Shown one piece after another: positions 30,485-39,103 of a stretch of DNA of 64,000 nt. Within the stretch, counting starts at the first letter, position 1, and every line of letters starts with the position of its first letter. The notes under the pieces were generated by a model. That model was not told where the DNA came from. It made no database searches and was given only the letters and a program-made list of their open reading frames with translations. This DNA is from DATLXU01 sp035575515 (GTDB taxonomy: Bacteria > Acidobacteriota > Blastocatellia > UBA7656): contig DATLXU010000022.1 of the NCBI GenBank assembly GCA_035575515.1, positions 41,881-105,880 of the forward strand, read 5' to 3'. Position numbers and translations under genes: made by a program.

Positions 30485-32038
30485 ATGTCGGTCAAGCCAC
30501 ATCTCACGACGAGCCTTTCACAGCGGTTAGTGTTGACGCCGCAGATGCGGCAGCGCATCGAGCTACTGGCGATGACGAAGCTCGAGCTGGCTGATATGGT
30601 CATCAACGAGCTTGTCGCAAATCCTGTGCTTGAAGAAGTCGCGCCGGGCGAACCGCCCGACGATCTTTCAACGCCAGCCGATGACATAGCCAGTATTGAT
30701 GCTACGGCGGCAGATTACATCGAGCCGACAGTGCCCGCGCCCGATCAAACGATAGCGGAAGCGGCGCAGGGCGATGGGTTGATGACGGGCGCGACACCTG
30801 TTGAAGCCGCTCCCCTTGATGGCGAGACGGAGCCAGAGCGCGAGCGCGATTCGTTTCAGGAGATTGATTTCGGCTCGACCTTTGAAGAATATCTCGATCC
30901 CGGTTACAAGACTCACGAGTACGAAGCGAAGGACGAAGTCTCATTCGAGAACATGCTGACGCGTCGGCCTTCGCTCTACGAGCATCTCATAGAACAACTC
31001 CACCTGACAGACATTCCAGATGACGTGCGCGCTGCTGGCGAAGCGATAATCGGCAACCTCGACGAGGACACGGGATTTTTAGATGCGACCGTCGAAGAGA
31101 TTGCCGCGATGGGCCCTTGGCCGATAGAGACAGTGCAGAAAGCCGTCGAGATAGTTCAACAACTCGACCCGATAGGCTGTGCGGCGCGCGATGTGCGCGA
31201 GTCATTATTGATTCAGCTTCAGCTTCAAGGTTACGGCGACAGGCTGGCCGTGCGCATGGTGGGTGATCATTTCGAGAGCCTTCAAACACACAAGCTGCCT
31301 GAGCTTTCAAAGACGCTCGGCGTGCCGATTGAGCAAATACTCGAAGAGATGGAGCTAATCAAAAGGCTCGATCCCAAGCCGGGCCGCAAGTATTCGTCGG
31401 AAGACGCGCAGCCCGTAGTGCCCGAAGTTACGATTGAAAAAGTCGGCGATGATTATGTGATTCGATTCGAGGATGACGGCATGCCGCACCTCAGAATCAA
31501 CAAGACTTATAGCCAGATGATGCAATCGAAAGACGCCTCGAAAGAGACGAAAGATTACATCAAAGAGAGGTTCCGCTCGGCGGTTGATCTGTTAAAGAAC
31601 ATCGAACATCGCCGCCAGACAATCTACCGCGTTTGTCAATCAATTGTCGAACGCCAACGCGATTTCCTCGACAAGGGCATCGAGCATCTGAAGCCGATGA
31701 TGCTCAAGGACGTAGCCGAAGACATCGGGATGCACCTCAGCACTGTATCGCGCGTAGTGAATCGCAAGTACGTGAACACGCCGCAGGGAGTTTACGAGCT
31801 GCGCCGCTTCTTCACGGAAGGCATGAAGAGCGACACTGGCGAAGACGTTTCGACGCGCGTCCTGAAGTTGAAGATCAAGAAGATGATCGAAGCCGAAGAT
31901 CCTCATCATCCGATCACCGATGATGAGATAGCGAAACGGCTTGCGAAAGAAGGCGTGAAGATGAGCCGCCGCACGGTCGCAAAGTACCGCGACCAGATGC
32001 GTATCCCAGGCTCACGCGAACGCCGCGCCATTGTTTAA
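30485..32038 (+). CDS. rpoN: RNA polymerase sigma-54 factor
   Basis: 517 aa from ATG 30485; the frame also opens at TTG 30467, but that lies in the repeat arm. Region I is Gln/Leu-rich (LSQRLVLTPQMRQRIELLAM), region II is acidic, the core-binding and DNA-binding regions are intact (HTH around LKDVAEDIGMHLSTVSRVVN), and the RpoN box is MSRRTVAKYRDQM. It is the start of the rpoN-hpf-rapZ-PTS IIA module that follows LPS-export genes in many Gram-negatives. Confidence 0.97.
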   Translation: MSVKPHLTTSLSQRLVLTPQMRQRIELLAMTKLELADMVINELVANPVLEEVAPGEPPDDLSTPADDIASIDATAADYIEPTVPAPDQTIAEAAQGDGLMTGATPVEAAPLDGETEPERERDSFQEIDFGSTFEEYLDPGYKTHEYEAKDEVSFENMLTRRPSLYEHLIEQLHLTDIPDDVRAAGEAIIGNLDEDTGFLDATVEEIAAMGPWPIETVQKAVEIVQQLDPIGCAARDVRESLLIQLQLQGYGDRLAVRMVGDHFESLQTHKLPELSKTLGVPIEQILEEMELIKRLDPKPGRKYSSEDAQPVVPEVTIEKVGDDYVIRFEDDGMPHLRINKTYSQMMQSKDASKETKDYIKERFRSAVDLLKNIEHRRQTIYRVCQSIVERQRDFLDKGIEHLKPMMLKDVAEDIGMHLSTVSRVVNRKYVNTPQGVYELRRFFTEGMKSDTGEDVSTRVLKLKIKKMIEAEDPHHPITDDEIAKRLAKEGVKMSRRTVAKYRDQMRIPGSRERRAIV

Positions 32039-32040
32039 TT

Positions 32041-32120
32041 GCGGATTGCGGACCTCGGATTGCGGGTTAGAGAACTGCTTCGTCCTGTCAGTCCGCAATC
32101 CGAAATCCGCAATCCCAAAT
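32041..32120. repeat. Heptamer-repeat hairpin between rpoN and hpf
   Basis: Left arm 32041-32068: GCGGATT, GCGGACC, TCGGATT, GCGGGTT. Right arm 32091-32120: GTCCGCA, ATCCGAA, ATCCGCA, ATCCCAA. The left arm begins 3 nt after the rpoN stop; the right arm ends 16 nt before the hpf start and leaves room for AAAGGGAC as ribosome site. Confidence 0.9.
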
Positions 32121-32136
32121 CGAAAGGGACGAACAA

Positions 32137-32670
32137 ATGGATTTTGAGTTCACTGGTCGCCACGTTGACATAACTCCGGCAGTTGAGCGTTTAGCGCGCA
32201 AGGAGCTTGGGAAGCTCGACCGCGTGCTCGATTCCGCGCCAATGCGAGCGCACGTCATCTTATCATCCGAAAAGCATCGCCAGTGCGCAGAGATTGTCGT
32301 TTACTGGCGCGATAACGTTTTCACGGCGGTTGCAGAAAACAACGACATAACTCAATCAATCGCGGTTGCCTCCGACAAGATCAAAAAGCAGGTCCTCCGC
32401 CTCAAAGAGAAGTTCCAGGCTAAGAAGCGCGGGCGTGCTTCCGTTAAAGAGGTCGCGCCCATTCCGGGCGGCGCAATCGAAGCGGCCCCGAACGCTCCGC
32501 GAATTATTCCAGCCCGTCGCTATCGCGTGAAGCCGATGATGCCGGAGGAAGCCGCGCTGCTGCTTGCGGACTCTGACGATCAATTCATCGTGTTCCGCGA
32601 CGCGGAGACGAACAAAGTCGGAGTGCTCTACAACCGCACGGACGGCAACTTCGGGCTGATTGAACCTTAA
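32137..32670 (+). CDS. hpf: Ribosome hibernation promoting factor (long form)
   Basis: 177 aa. The N-terminal HPF/RaiA domain (about 1-100: FTGRHVDITPAVERLARKEL, ending in the basic IKKQVLRLKEKFQAKKRG) binds the 30S decoding site; a linker of about 30 residues leads to the C-terminal dimerisation domain (MMPEEAALLLADSDDQFIVFRDAETNKVGVLYNRTDGNFGLIEP region). The two-domain form dimerises ribosomes into 100S particles in stationary phase, by family knowledge. It sits between rpoN and rapZ as expected. Confidence 0.95.
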   Translation: MDFEFTGRHVDITPAVERLARKELGKLDRVLDSAPMRAHVILSSEKHRQCAEIVVYWRDNVFTAVAENNDITQSIAVASDKIKKQVLRLKEKFQAKKRGRASVKEVAPIPGGAIEAAPNAPRIIPARRYRVKPMMPEEAALLLADSDDQFIVFRDAETNKVGVLYNRTDGNFGLIEP

Positions 32671-32673
32671 GCT

Positions 32674-32787
32674 AGCAGGCTGTAGGCTGTAGGCTGTAGG
32701 CAGAGTGATTGCCTTTAAAATGGCTCCAGGAGCCTATTGCAAGACATCCATCATTCAGCCACTGCCTACAGCCTGCTGCCTACCGCC
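32674..32787. repeat. Heptamer-repeat hairpin between hpf and rapZ, with core
   Basis: Left arm 32674-32703 contains three perfect copies of TGTAGGC. Right arm 32762-32787 reads CTGCCTA, CAGCCTG, CTGCCTA, CCGCC. Between them, 32710-32746 holds a palindromic core (TGGCTCCAGGAGCC in the middle) that matches, in inverted orientation, the core of the element at 43303. The right arm ends 2 nt before the rapZ start codon. Confidence 0.9.
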
Positions 32788-32789
32788 TT

Positions 32790-33665
32790 ATGCCAGTTTC
32801 AGTCGTCATCATCACGGGAGTCTCCGGGTCGGGAATGTCTTCTGCGTTGAAGGCGTTTGAAGACCTTGGCTACTTCGCGATAGACAACCTCCCTGTTCAG
32901 CTCATCCCCGTTTTTGTGCGGCTCTCAGAGGAATCGAGCGAGATTGATCGCACGGCCATCGTGAGCGACGTGCGCTCGCGCGAGTTTCTAGGGATGTTCC
33001 CGCGCATCCATCAGGAGTTGACTGAAAAAGGCATCGGCGTGACGGTTGTCTTTCTCGAAGCTGATGACGATGTGCTGCTGCGTCGCTACAGCGAAACGCG
33101 TCGGCCTCATCCGCTGCCCGATCAGGATGTGCTCGCGGCGATAAGGCAGGAGCGCGAGATGCTCTCTGATATACGCGACCTTGCCGATATCGTTATAGAC
33201 ACATCGGAGCATACGGTTCACACGCTGAGGGCGGCAATAAAAGATCGTTTTGCAGAAAAGACTGGCGCAAACGAGTTAAATATCACAATATCATCGTTCG
33301 GGTTCAGGCACGGGTTGCCGCGCGGGCTGGACATGCTCTTTGACGTGAGATTTTTGCCCAACCCGCATTTCATTCCGGAGCTGCGCCCCTTCACAGGCCG
33401 CGACCCAAAAGTCATTGAGTACCTGCGGTCTGAAGGCGAGGTCGAAGAGACTATCAATCGCTTCATTGATTTGCTCGCGTATCTGCTGCCGCGATTTCAG
33501 CGCGAGGGGAAGAGCTATCTGACGGTCGGCATCGGATGCACGGGAGGTCGCCATCGTTCGGTTATGGTCGCAGACGCGATAAACGAGCGACTGGCTGAAC
33601 TGGGATACAAAAGCAAAGTCGTCCATCGAGACATAAGCAAGGACGAGCAGCGATATAAAGTGTAG
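32790..33665 (+). CDS. rapZ: RapZ/YvcJ family nucleotide-binding protein with altered P-loop
   Basis: 291 aa from ATG 32790. The upstream part of the frame (from 32709) is repeat sequence. In enterobacteria RapZ binds GlmZ RNA and controls glucosamine-6-phosphate synthase; in Gram-positives the YvcJ homolog hydrolyses GTP. The Walker A reads GVSGSGMSSA: Lys at the catalytic position is replaced by Met16 (codon ATG). The rest is canonical: FEDLGYFAIDNLPVQL, SYLTVGIGCTGGRHRSV near the C-terminus. Either nucleotide binding is impaired or this base is an error. Position in the rpoN-hpf-rapZ-PTS cluster supports the identity. Confidence 0.93.
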   Translation: MPVSVVIITGVSGSGMSSALKAFEDLGYFAIDNLPVQLIPVFVRLSEESSEIDRTAIVSDVRSREFLGMFPRIHQELTEKGIGVTVVFLEADDDVLLRRYSETRRPHPLPDQDVLAAIRQEREMLSDIRDLADIVIDTSEHTVHTLRAAIKDRFAEKTGANELNITISSFGFRHGLPRGLDMLFDVRFLPNPHFIPELRPFTGRDPKVIEYLRSEGEVEETINRFIDLLAYLLPRFQREGKSYLTVGIGCTGGRHRSVMVADAINERLAELGYKSKVVHRDISKDEQRYKV

Positions 33666-33670
33666 AGGAT

Positions 33671-33738
33671 AGATGTCAGATGTTAGGCAGAGAGCGTGAT
33701 TCGGCTCCTATTAATATCTGACATCTGACATCTGACAT
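33671..33738. repeat. Heptamer-repeat hairpin between rapZ and PTS IIA gene
   Basis: Left arm 33671-33685 (AGATGTCAGATGTTA); right arm 33715-33738 contains three perfect copies of TCTGACA. The ATG of the PTS IIA gene (33737) is formed by the last unit of the right arm, so the start codon lies inside the hairpin. Confidence 0.9.
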
Positions 33739-34141
33739 GATTGGAGCAGTCATAGTAACACACGGACAGTTGGCCGCTGAACTTGTATCGGCGGCAGAGA
33801 TGATCGTGGGCGAGATGCAGCACATCACTGCCGTTTCCATCGGCTGGCATGATGATGTGGATGTCGCACGCGAAGAAATTGAGCGTGCAATTCAACGCGT
33901 TGATACAGGCAACGGGGTGCTTCTGCTGACGGACATGTTCGGTGGCACGCCCACGAACATTGCAGCGAGTTTTCTTGGACAGGCAAAGGTCGAGGTAGTG
34001 ACGGGCGTGAACCTGCCGATGGTTATCAAGCTCGCGACTCAGGATAAAGATGAGCAGCTTGCCGATCTTGCGCGCAAGGTGCGCGATCAGGGTCAGCAGA
34101 ACATCTATCTCGCAAGCGACATCCTCGCGCCCCCAAAGTAA
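33737..34141 (+). CDS. PTS EIIA component, mannose/fructose (Man) family
   Basis: 134 aa cytoplasmic phosphocarrier. The N-terminal MIGAVIVTHGQLAAEL carries the phosphorylatable His9, and LLLTDMFGGTPTNIA is the conserved loop of EIIA-Man-type domains. No EIIB, C or D genes adjoin, so like the PTS proteins in other rpoN clusters it probably serves regulation and not sugar uptake. HPr is not within the window. The start codon lies in the right arm of the repeat element and has no separate ribosome site visible. Confidence 0.9.
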   Translation: MIGAVIVTHGQLAAELVSAAEMIVGEMQHITAVSIGWHDDVDVAREEIERAIQRVDTGNGVLLLTDMFGGTPTNIAASFLGQAKVEVVTGVNLPMVIKLATQDKDEQLADLARKVRDQGQQNIYLASDILAPPK

Positions 34142-34281
34142 TTTTGGATTTTCATGGCGCAAGGTGCGCTTCGCGCGATTTTAGATTTTGGATTAGAAGG
34201 GCGATGCGGTTTTCCGAAACCAAAGACTAAAGCTCACAATAAAAAACTGCCTGTACAATGACTGAGACGAAAATCCAAAAT
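34141..34281. repeat. Heptamer-type inverted repeat reaching into dppD
   Basis: ATTTTGGATTTTC (34141-34153) is the perfect complement of GAAAATCCAAAAT (34269-34281), which lies in codons 4-8 of the following gene. A second GATTTTAGATTTTGG block is at 34178. The arms again have 7-bp periodicity. The left arm starts at the last base of the PTS stop. Confidence 0.65.
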
Positions 34282-35265
34282 CTCCTTGAAGTTGCCGACC
34301 TGCGCGTTTACTTCGACACAGATGATGGTGTTGTTAAAGCGGTTGACGGCGTGAGCTTCCGAGTAGGGCCGGGCGAAACGCTGGGGCTTGTTGGCGAATC
34401 GGGCTGCGGAAAATCGGTCACGGCTTACTCGATTCTTCAACTGCTTCCTTCTCCGCCAGCTCAATACGCGGGCGGCGAAATACGGTTTCGCGACGATAAT
34501 CTTCTGGCATTCGATGATGAGCAGATGCGAAGCATTCGCGGCCAGATGATCTCGATGATATTTCAAGAGCCTATGTCGTCGCTCAACCCGATTATGAAGA
34601 TCGGTCGCCAGATTGCCGAAGCTATTCTTGAGCATCAGCGGGTGTCGAAGCGCGAAGCAAAAGCGAGAGCAATAGAGATGCTGCGCCGCGTTCGCATACC
34701 TTCGCCCGAAGCGCGCTTCAACGAGTATCCGCATCAACTGTCGGGTGGAATGAAGCAGCGGGCGATGATAGCGATGGCGCTCGTGTGCCGACCTCAGTTG
34801 TTGATAGCCGACGAGCCTACGACCGCGCTCGACGTAACGATTCAGGCGCAGATACTCGACCTGCTCAACGAGATTCAGGATGAATTTGATATGAGTGTGC
34901 TGCTCATCACTCACGATCTTGGCGTTGTTGCTGAAACCTGCGACCGCGTTGCGGTGATGTATGCGGGCAAGATAGTTGAGCGCGCATCAGTCGTTGACTT
35001 ATTTGAAAAGCCGAAGCACCCGTACACTCACGGGTTGTTCAGGTCGCTTCCGACGCTCACGGAAAAGAAGCAGCAACTCGCCGTGATACCCGGCGCGGTG
35101 CCAAGCCCTCTGGACTTTCCATCGGGCTGCCGGTTTCGGACTCGCTGCTCGATGGCGCAGGAGATTTGCAAAGAGGAACCGCCGCTGCGCGAGATAATGC
35201 CGAATCATTTTGCAGCGTGCCACTTCGCGGAAGAAGTTGGAGAGATGGCTCGCGGCTCAGTGTGA
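34258..35265 (+). CDS. Peptide ABC transporter ATP-binding protein (DppD/OppD type)
   Basis: 335 aa. Walker A LVGESGCGKSVTAYS, Q-loop MIFQEPMSSLNPIMKIG, signature HQLSGGMKQRAMIAMAL, Walker B LLIADEPTTALDVTIQAQ, then the oligopeptide-type C-terminal extension with a Cys-rich Fe-S-like motif CRFRTRCSMAQEICKEEPP. The partner ATPase follows 103 bp downstream. No permease or substrate-binding protein is in the window, so the transported ligand cannot be told. The first codons overlap a repeat arm. Confidence 0.93.
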   Translation: MTETKIQNLLEVADLRVYFDTDDGVVKAVDGVSFRVGPGETLGLVGESGCGKSVTAYSILQLLPSPPAQYAGGEIRFRDDNLLAFDDEQMRSIRGQMISMIFQEPMSSLNPIMKIGRQIAEAILEHQRVSKREAKARAIEMLRRVRIPSPEARFNEYPHQLSGGMKQRAMIAMALVCRPQLLIADEPTTALDVTIQAQILDLLNEIQDEFDMSVLLITHDLGVVAETCDRVAVMYAGKIVERASVVDLFEKPKHPYTHGLFRSLPTLTEKKQQLAVIPGAVPSPLDFPSGCRFRTRCSMAQEICKEEPPLREIMPNHFAACHFAEEVGEMARGSV

Positions 35266-35267
35266 AG

Positions 35268-35365
35268 GCAGTGGTCAGTGGTTAGGGAGGTAGTTGACTT
35301 GAGATTGGCTTCCAGCAGCCCCTTTCAAGTCAGTAGCCATTCTGGCCCTGACCCCCGACCCCCTG
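35268..35365. repeat. Heptamer-repeat hairpin between dppD- and dppF-like genes, with core
   Basis: Left arm 35268-35294 (CAGTGGT twice, then TAGGGAG); right arm 35344-35365 (CCCTGAC, CCCCGAC, CCCCTG). Arms are complementary with mismatches. The centre (35309-35331) reads GGCTTCCAGCAGCCCCTTTC, bounded by CTTGAGAT and TTTCAAG, related to the core at 43347. Confidence 0.8.
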
Positions 35366-35368
35366 ATT

Positions 35369-36448
35369 ATGGACGATTTACTCACAGTCGAAAATCTTGT
35401 GAAGCACTATCCCATTCGCAAAGGCGTGGTGCCGAGAAGAGTCGGGTATGTGCGCGCAGTTGACGGCATATCGTTTTCGATACCGCGAGGACAGACGCTC
35501 GGACTTGTAGGCGAATCGGGCTGCGGGAAGACGACTGTGGGACGAACTATTTTGAGGCTCGTTGAGCCGACATCGGGAAGAGTGATTTTCGATGGCCTCG
35601 ATATATTCAAGCTGAAAGCTAGCGAGATGCGCGTCATCCGTCGCGAGATGCAGATCATTTTTCAGGACCCTTACGGCTCGCTCAACCCGCGAATGAGCGT
35701 GGGCGCGATGCTCGAAGAGCCGCTGCTCGTACACGGCTTAGATTCGAGCGACGGCAAGCTCAGCGCAAGCAATCAATCAGTCGTCGCAGCAGGCGATTCA
35801 GATTCGTCGCGTTTCAATCTCTCGAAGCGAAAGCGCGCACGCGAGCGCGTCAGAGAGCTATTGAGCCTCGTTGGGTTAAGCCCTGAGCATGCGAATCGCT
35901 ACCCGCATGAGTTTTCTGGCGGGCAGCGCCAGCGCATCGGCATAGCCCGCGCGCTCGCGCTCAATCCAAAGTTCATCGTCTGCGATGAAGCTGTGTCGGC
36001 GCTCGACGTTTCGATTCAAGCTCAGATATTGAACCTGCTGCGCGAGCTTCAACAGCAATTCGGATTGACTTACCTCTTCATTGCGCACGACCTCGCTGTG
36101 GTCAAGCACATCTCAGATCGAATTGCTGTTATGTATTTAGGCGAAATAGTCGAAGAGGCCGACACAGACGATTTATTCGCGCATCCGCTCCACCCGTACA
36201 CGCAGGCGCTGCTGGCTTCAATCCCGCTGCCTGTGCCGCGAGCCAAGCGCGAGCGCGTAAGGCTCGAAGGCGACGTGCCCACGCCCGTCAATCCGCCCGC
36301 AGGCTGCCGCTTTCACACGCGCTGCCCGATTGCCGTTGAAGAGTGCAAGCAGGCCAGTCCGCCGCTCGTCGAGCTGAGGCCCGGCCACCGCGTCGCCTGC
36401 ATCCGCGCAGATGTTGCGGCAAGCATGCTTTCAAAAATCAGCGATTAG
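35369..36448 (+). CDS. Peptide ABC transporter ATP-binding protein (DppF/OppF type)
   Basis: 359 aa. Walker A GLVGESGCGKTTVGRT, Q-loop IIFQDPYGSLNPRMSVG, signature EFSGGQRQRIGIARAL, Walker B FIVCDEAVSALDVSIQ, then the oligo_HPY C-terminal region with CRFHTRCPIAVEECKQ. A Ser-rich insert of about 30 residues (around 125-155) separates Q-loop and signature. Bases 36264-36414 are duplicated almost exactly at 40365-40515; the last 11 residues (AASMLSKISD end) differ from what the distant copy encodes, so the present 3' end may not be the ancestral one. Confidence 0.93.
   Translation: MDDLLTVENLVKHYPIRKGVVPRRVGYVRAVDGISFSIPRGQTLGLVGESGCGKTTVGRTILRLVEPTSGRVIFDGLDIFKLKASEMRVIRREMQIIFQDPYGSLNPRMSVGAMLEEPLLVHGLDSSDGKLSASNQSVVAAGDSDSSRFNLSKRKRARERVRELLSLVGLSPEHANRYPHEFSGGQRQRIGIARALALNPKFIVCDEAVSALDVSIQAQILNLLRELQQQFGLTYLFIAHDLAVVKHISDRIAVMYLGEIVEEADTDDLFAHPLHPYTQALLASIPLPVPRAKRERVRLEGDVPTPVNPPAGCRFHTRCPIAVEECKQASPPLVELRPGHRVACIRADVAASMLSKISD
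36264..36414 (+). repeat. Left copy of 151-bp duplication (3' end of dppF-like gene)
   Basis: Identical to 40365-40515 except at two positions (36373 G/A and 36409 A/G), by direct comparison. The two copies stand 4101 bp apart in the same orientation and bracket an interval of 3950 bp. Confidence 0.97.
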
Positions 36449-36460
36449 CCTGATATAAGA

Positions 36461-38554
36461 TTAGTCCTGCACCATGAAATCCATGCTGCGCGTGATAGTC
36501 CGCGATTGCTTCTCTGCGAGGGTGTCGGTGATTATTAGCATTGCAGTGTAGCGTCCCGGTTTAACTCGCGACAGCCCAAGCTGACCGACCGCCATCGTTT
36601 GCGCCGCATTTTTACCCGCTTGAGCCATCTGTTCAGGCTCTTTGTAAATGACCTGACCATTTTGGATGATGACAAGCTGCGTCTTCACCTGCGGCTTTCC
36701 GTTCTTGAGCTTTGGATTATAGATAATGACGGCATATCTCAAATCCTGCTCACGCGATATTCGCCCATTTACCAACAGCGGTATTGCTTCTTTCTTCATC
36801 TCATTGGGCGATACTGCGCCGAGCATCAAACTGCTGGCGGCAAGCCCTCCATTCGAGAGGTTAGGAATCTCTAGATACTGCGACAGAGTACCGATTGCTT
36901 CGGTTTTGTTGTCACGAACAGCAAGCCGCAACTGGTATAAGCCTGCCGGTAAGGTCATGCCTGTGGTGAACCCCAACCCACCGCCTGTTATAGCGTGGTT
37001 GTACTCTTCCGGTGTCAGGCTGGCATTGACAGTATTTGAAAAACCGCCGCGTAGTTTACCAAGCTCGTCAAAGACAAACCCTACAACTTCATAGCTGGCC
37101 TGCTGCTTTCCGTTCGCTTCTTGAAACTGTAGCGTCTTTGGGTTGATGGCGAGACCTATTTCTATTGCGCCTTTATCAGGCTGACTAGCCCTGTAGATAA
37201 TTCTTGCTTCAAAGTCTACGTCCTGTCGAACAAGTGGAGAGTGTATGGCTGTCAGGACCTGCTCCTGCTTTGTGGCGGGCGTGGCAGCGGGCTTCTCTTC
37301 GCGAGCAAAATAACCCCGCCTGCTGTATACCTTTAGGTCTTTGTCCTTAACCTTGATCTCCACGTTGCGAAATTCGCCTTTGAAGTTTGAGTCAGATGGC
37401 GTGTATGCGAGCAGATAGTAAGCGTTGCTTGCGTTAACTATCCTGCCGAGTCCCTCTTCCAAATTGTTCTTATTGAGGATGGCGATGCCGCCTGTCTGTG
37501 AGGCGAGTACTCTCAATCCTTGATGAGCCTCCGTAGTATCAAACGGGTTCTTAAAACCAAATTGAATTGGATCCGGCAGCCGCCCGAAAGTACTTGAATT
37601 CGACCCTCCTGGCGGATCATATTCAAAGTCAGCCACAGCCTTTTGAGCGCCAAGTCCGCGAATGTCAATAGTATTAATTGTCACGCCAGCGCGTGTCGCC
37701 TTATCCGTTAAAGAGTTAAGTAAAACAGATACATCACCGGAAACGTTTCCCCTATTGGCGCTGAGGATAGGCAGTCCGCTGGAAACAAGTATCATTGACT
37801 TGCGTCCCGGCAACTGTCTCATGCTATCTACGAGAAAACTCGCGGTTCCCAAACTCATATACGCTCGCAACGACTTAACGTCCTCGCTGAGACTGAGACC
37901 ATCGTTCTTTCCCGGCCCGCCAATACCATTCGCTAACTCCTGCATCAGGTCGGCAGGGTCGGTAAGTGATTTTTGATCTTCCTTTGTAGGCGAGTCGAAT
38001 ACATTTAACCGATTAGTTATCGGCGTGAGGGATGCCACTGCCCGTCTCAGCAATTCCTTGTCCGTTGTGAACTGCTGAAGAAGCCCCTTGCCCCCTAAAG
38101 TTCGCACAATTGCAACGAGGTCGCCCGGTTGCATCTGGTTCTCGATGAAATTAGTGAGCATCTGACGCACGTAAACCATATCCGAGTATCTGGTTTCGAG
38201 GTCGTCAATAACGAATGCAAATATGCGATGGATGTCTGCGGCGAGAGGCCCTTGGCTCGACGATTGCCCCGCTATACTATTTTTTGTGTGGCTCAAGCGT
38301 TGCCCATTCACAGCGTCTACAAACTCGAAGAAGCTTATCAATTGTTTTTTGCCCCGTTCGTAAATCTCGAAGTCATCTTTGGTGAGGCCGCGCACTACGT
38401 GGCCATTTTTATCCGTCACCACAACATCAAGCTGAACAAGTTCCGTGCTGATTCGAATGGGCTGATCCTGGCCTGGCAGTTGCGGCTTGTTTTGCGAAAG
38501 AGCGCTAGTTGATAGGATCAGAATTAATAAACCAATAATGCTGACCATCTTCAT
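36461..38554 (-). CDS. VWFA-related (acidobacterial type) exported protein
   Basis: 697 aa from ATG 38554, which has a strong AAGGAGGG site; the frame opens further up at 38608 without one. Signal peptide (MVSIIGLLILILSTSALSQ), then the family hallmark ELVQLDVVVTDKNGHVVRGL-TKDDFEIYE, a von Willebrand A-like domain (about 115-400, starting FVIDDLETRYSDMVYVRQML, with SMILVSSGLP in the centre), and a C-terminal beta-rich region. The family is expanded in Acidobacteria; its function is not known. It is the largest gene in the block bracketed by the dppF duplication. Confidence 0.88.
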   Translation of the reverse strand: MKMVSIIGLLILILSTSALSQNKPQLPGQDQPIRISTELVQLDVVVTDKNGHVVRGLTKDDFEIYERGKKQLISFFEFVDAVNGQRLSHTKNSIAGQSSSQGPLAADIHRIFAFVIDDLETRYSDMVYVRQMLTNFIENQMQPGDLVAIVRTLGGKGLLQQFTTDKELLRRAVASLTPITNRLNVFDSPTKEDQKSLTDPADLMQELANGIGGPGKNDGLSLSEDVKSLRAYMSLGTASFLVDSMRQLPGRKSMILVSSGLPILSANRGNVSGDVSVLLNSLTDKATRAGVTINTIDIRGLGAQKAVADFEYDPPGGSNSSTFGRLPDPIQFGFKNPFDTTEAHQGLRVLASQTGGIAILNKNNLEEGLGRIVNASNAYYLLAYTPSDSNFKGEFRNVEIKVKDKDLKVYSRRGYFAREEKPAATPATKQEQVLTAIHSPLVRQDVDFEARIIYRASQPDKGAIEIGLAINPKTLQFQEANGKQQASYEVVGFVFDELGKLRGGFSNTVNASLTPEEYNHAITGGGLGFTTGMTLPAGLYQLRLAVRDNKTEAIGTLSQYLEIPNLSNGGLAASSLMLGAVSPNEMKKEAIPLLVNGRISREQDLRYAVIIYNPKLKNGKPQVKTQLVIIQNGQVIYKEPEQMAQAGKNAAQTMAVGQLGLSRVKPGRYTAMLIITDTLAEKQSRTITRSMDFMVQD

Positions 38555-38623
38555 GGCACCCTCCTTACTACATAAGAGTTCAGGGCATTCCCGAACCCTT
38601 TGATGCAAGCTTAACCTAAAGCT

Positions 38624-38797
38624 ATAGAAGCATTTCTGAAAAGCAGGCTATGGGGAGTCAAATGTTTCTACCAAGAATCCGAAATAAAGAGCCTGGTTCC
38701 GTTAAGAACAAATTGTCTGTGCTACTCTATGAGGCTTTGAAAATTCTTTATGCACTATGAATTTTGTCCCTAACAGAGCTTTTCAGAAATGCTCTAT
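38624..38797. repeat. Inverted-repeat pair, MITE-like
   Basis: ATAGAAGCATTTCTGAAAAGC (38624-38644) matches the reverse complement of 38778-38797 with one single-base gap. The arms enclose about 133 AT-rich bases without a gene. It lies between the VWFA protein and the Cys-rich peptide. It could be a small non-autonomous element or a long transcriptional hairpin. Confidence 0.75.
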
Positions 38798-38818
38798 GGA
38801 TGCTACATCGATTGCCTG

Positions 38819-39103
38819 TCAGCAACTTCCATCGCAACCAGATTCACAGATTTGGAACTGGTGAGCACATTGATTTATACAACTCATATACTGGTCCCAG
38901 CAATATTCACCAGTACAATGTGCGTAAAGGATGTCACAATTAGTGTTACAGTCCATATTCTGTTGATCGCATAGACTACAACAGACGGACGCTGCGACAA
39001 CCCCGCTTTGATCTGCGTTATGCGTCATAGTGTAAAAGCTGATAGTGAGAGTTAACACGATGAGAAGTTTTCGCACCAGCCTTCCAGTATGTGACTTGAA
39101 CAT
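38819..39103 (-). CDS. Small exported cysteine-rich protein (12 Cys)
   Basis: 94 aa. The AAGGAG site 7-12 nt before ATG 39103 and a hydrophobic signal (RKLLIVLTLTISFYTM) support a real gene. The mature part of about 57 residues holds 12 cysteines, in patterns such as CCSLC, CNTNC, and CESGCDGSC, so up to six disulfides or a metal cluster. I do not recognise the family. A membrane-tethered thioredoxin-like gene is 103 bp upstream on the same strand and could serve its folding. The base composition is AT-richer than the neighbours outside the bracketed block. Confidence 0.75.
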   Translation of the reverse strand: MFKSHTGRLVRKLLIVLTLTISFYTMTHNADQSGVVAASVCCSLCDQQNMDCNTNCDILYAHCTGEYCWDQYMSCINQCAHQFQICESGCDGSC

